A DNA stretch of 6,200 nt from Gammaproteobacteria bacterium (GTDB lineage: Bacteria > Pseudomonadota > Gammaproteobacteria > Steroidobacterales > Steroidobacteraceae). The notes under the pieces are model-generated. The model was given only the letters and a program-made list of their open reading frames with translations. It was not told the DNA's origin and did not search any database. Below are positions 5,794-6,200 of this stretch, piece after piece. How positions within the stretch are numbered: position 1 is the first letter of the stretch; the number at the start of each line of letters is the position of its first letter. The position numbers were made by a program, and so were the translations under genes. Location: assembly GCA_029857655.1 (NCBI GenBank), contig JAOUGR010000130.1, positions 1 to 6,200 of the forward strand. Reading direction: 5' to 3'.

Positions 5794-6200
5794 ATGCGCG
5801 CGAGCGGGCGAGCGGCTGACCAATTGCGGCCGGTGCGATTCACGCGCCGCTATACCTCGCACGCGGAGGGATCAGTGCTCGTCGAGTTCGGCGCGACCCG
5901 GGTGCTCTGCACCGCGAGCGTCGAGAATGGCGTGCCGCATTTCCTGCGCAACAGCGGCCGCGGCTGGCTGACCGCGGAGTACGGCATGCTGCCGCGCGCG
6001 ACGCATACCCGATCTGCGCGCGAGGCAGCACGTGGCCGGCAGGCCGGGCGCACACAGGAAATCCAGCGGCTGATCGGCAGGTCGCTGCGCGCCTGCATCG
6101 ACCTCGGCGCGGTCGGCGAGCGCACCATCACGATTGACTGCGATGTGCTGCAGGCGGATGGCGGTACGCGCACGGCGGCGATCACGGGCGGCTATGTGGC
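5794..6200 (+). CDS. rph: Ribonuclease PH (3' part outside window)
   Basis: RNase PH is a phosphate-dependent 3'-5' exoribonuclease that trims tRNA 3' ends and works as a hexameric ring. The 135 residues visible, of about 240 expected, match the E. coli protein closely: [20 protein letters not shown] (23-42), [20 protein letters not shown] (57-76), [16 protein letters not shown] (89-104) and [19 protein letters not shown] (115-133). Arg86 (in AGRT) and Arg126 (in GGTRTA), positions linked to phosphate binding in the family, are present; the catalytic Asp pair near residue 180 lies beyond the edge. ATG at 5794 has AGGAG at 5783-5787 upstream. The 20-bp gap after the phosphatase stop suggests a shared transcript. 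Confidence 0.97.
   Translation, partial: MRASGRAADQLRPVRFTRRYTSHAEGSVLVEFGATRVLCTASVENGVPHFLRNSGRGWLTAEYGMLPRATHTRSAREAARGRQAGRTQEIQRLIGRSLRACIDLGAVGERTITIDCDVLQADGGTRTAAITGGYV

Overview
The window looks like chromosomal DNA from a GC-rich gammaproteobacterium. The evidence is a yicC/rph neighbourhood close to the enterobacterial one, an RNase PH fragment that matches the E. coli protein as I recall it over most positions, GC-rich third codon positions, and a GcvA-type LysR regulator. A Xanthomonadales/Nevskiales/Steroidobacter-like host is my guess, not something the sequence proves.

Layout. (1) 1-707, minus strand: a LysR-type regulator of the GcvA subgroup, running off the left edge. (2) 708-1276, plus strand, divergent from the regulator: two small open reading frames (71 and 61 codons). 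Each is preceded by its own copy of a diverged leader/promoter block of about 120 bp. The second encodes a tiny exported protein whose tail resembles the TonB-box end of outer-membrane receptors. (3) 1277-1416: a long imperfect inverted repeat between convergent genes. (4) 1417-3967, minus strand: two overlapping genes for exported proteins of unknown role. One is a three-part protein (LprI-like, SPRY-like and a C-terminal beta-rich domain); the other is an orphan of about 312 residues. This stretch is visibly less GC-rich than the flanks. (5) 4067-4933, minus strand: yicC, an RNase-like RNA-processing protein. (6) 5030-6200, plus strand, divergent from yicC: a PP2C-type protein phosphatase followed 20 bp later by rph (RNase PH), which is cut by the right edge.

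How the parts relate. yicC, the phosphatase and rph form a conserved-looking housekeeping block for RNA processing and signalling. The pair of exported-protein genes sits downstream of yicC on the same strand and may be an accessory module placed between the housekeeping block and the regulator. The LysR gene and the two small ORFs look like a separate regulatory unit, with the regulator facing the first leader copy and plausibly acting on both copies. The most unusual features are the duplicated leader in front of two unrelated small ORFs and the LprI-SPRY fusion protein. I see no RNA genes, CRISPR array or transposase.
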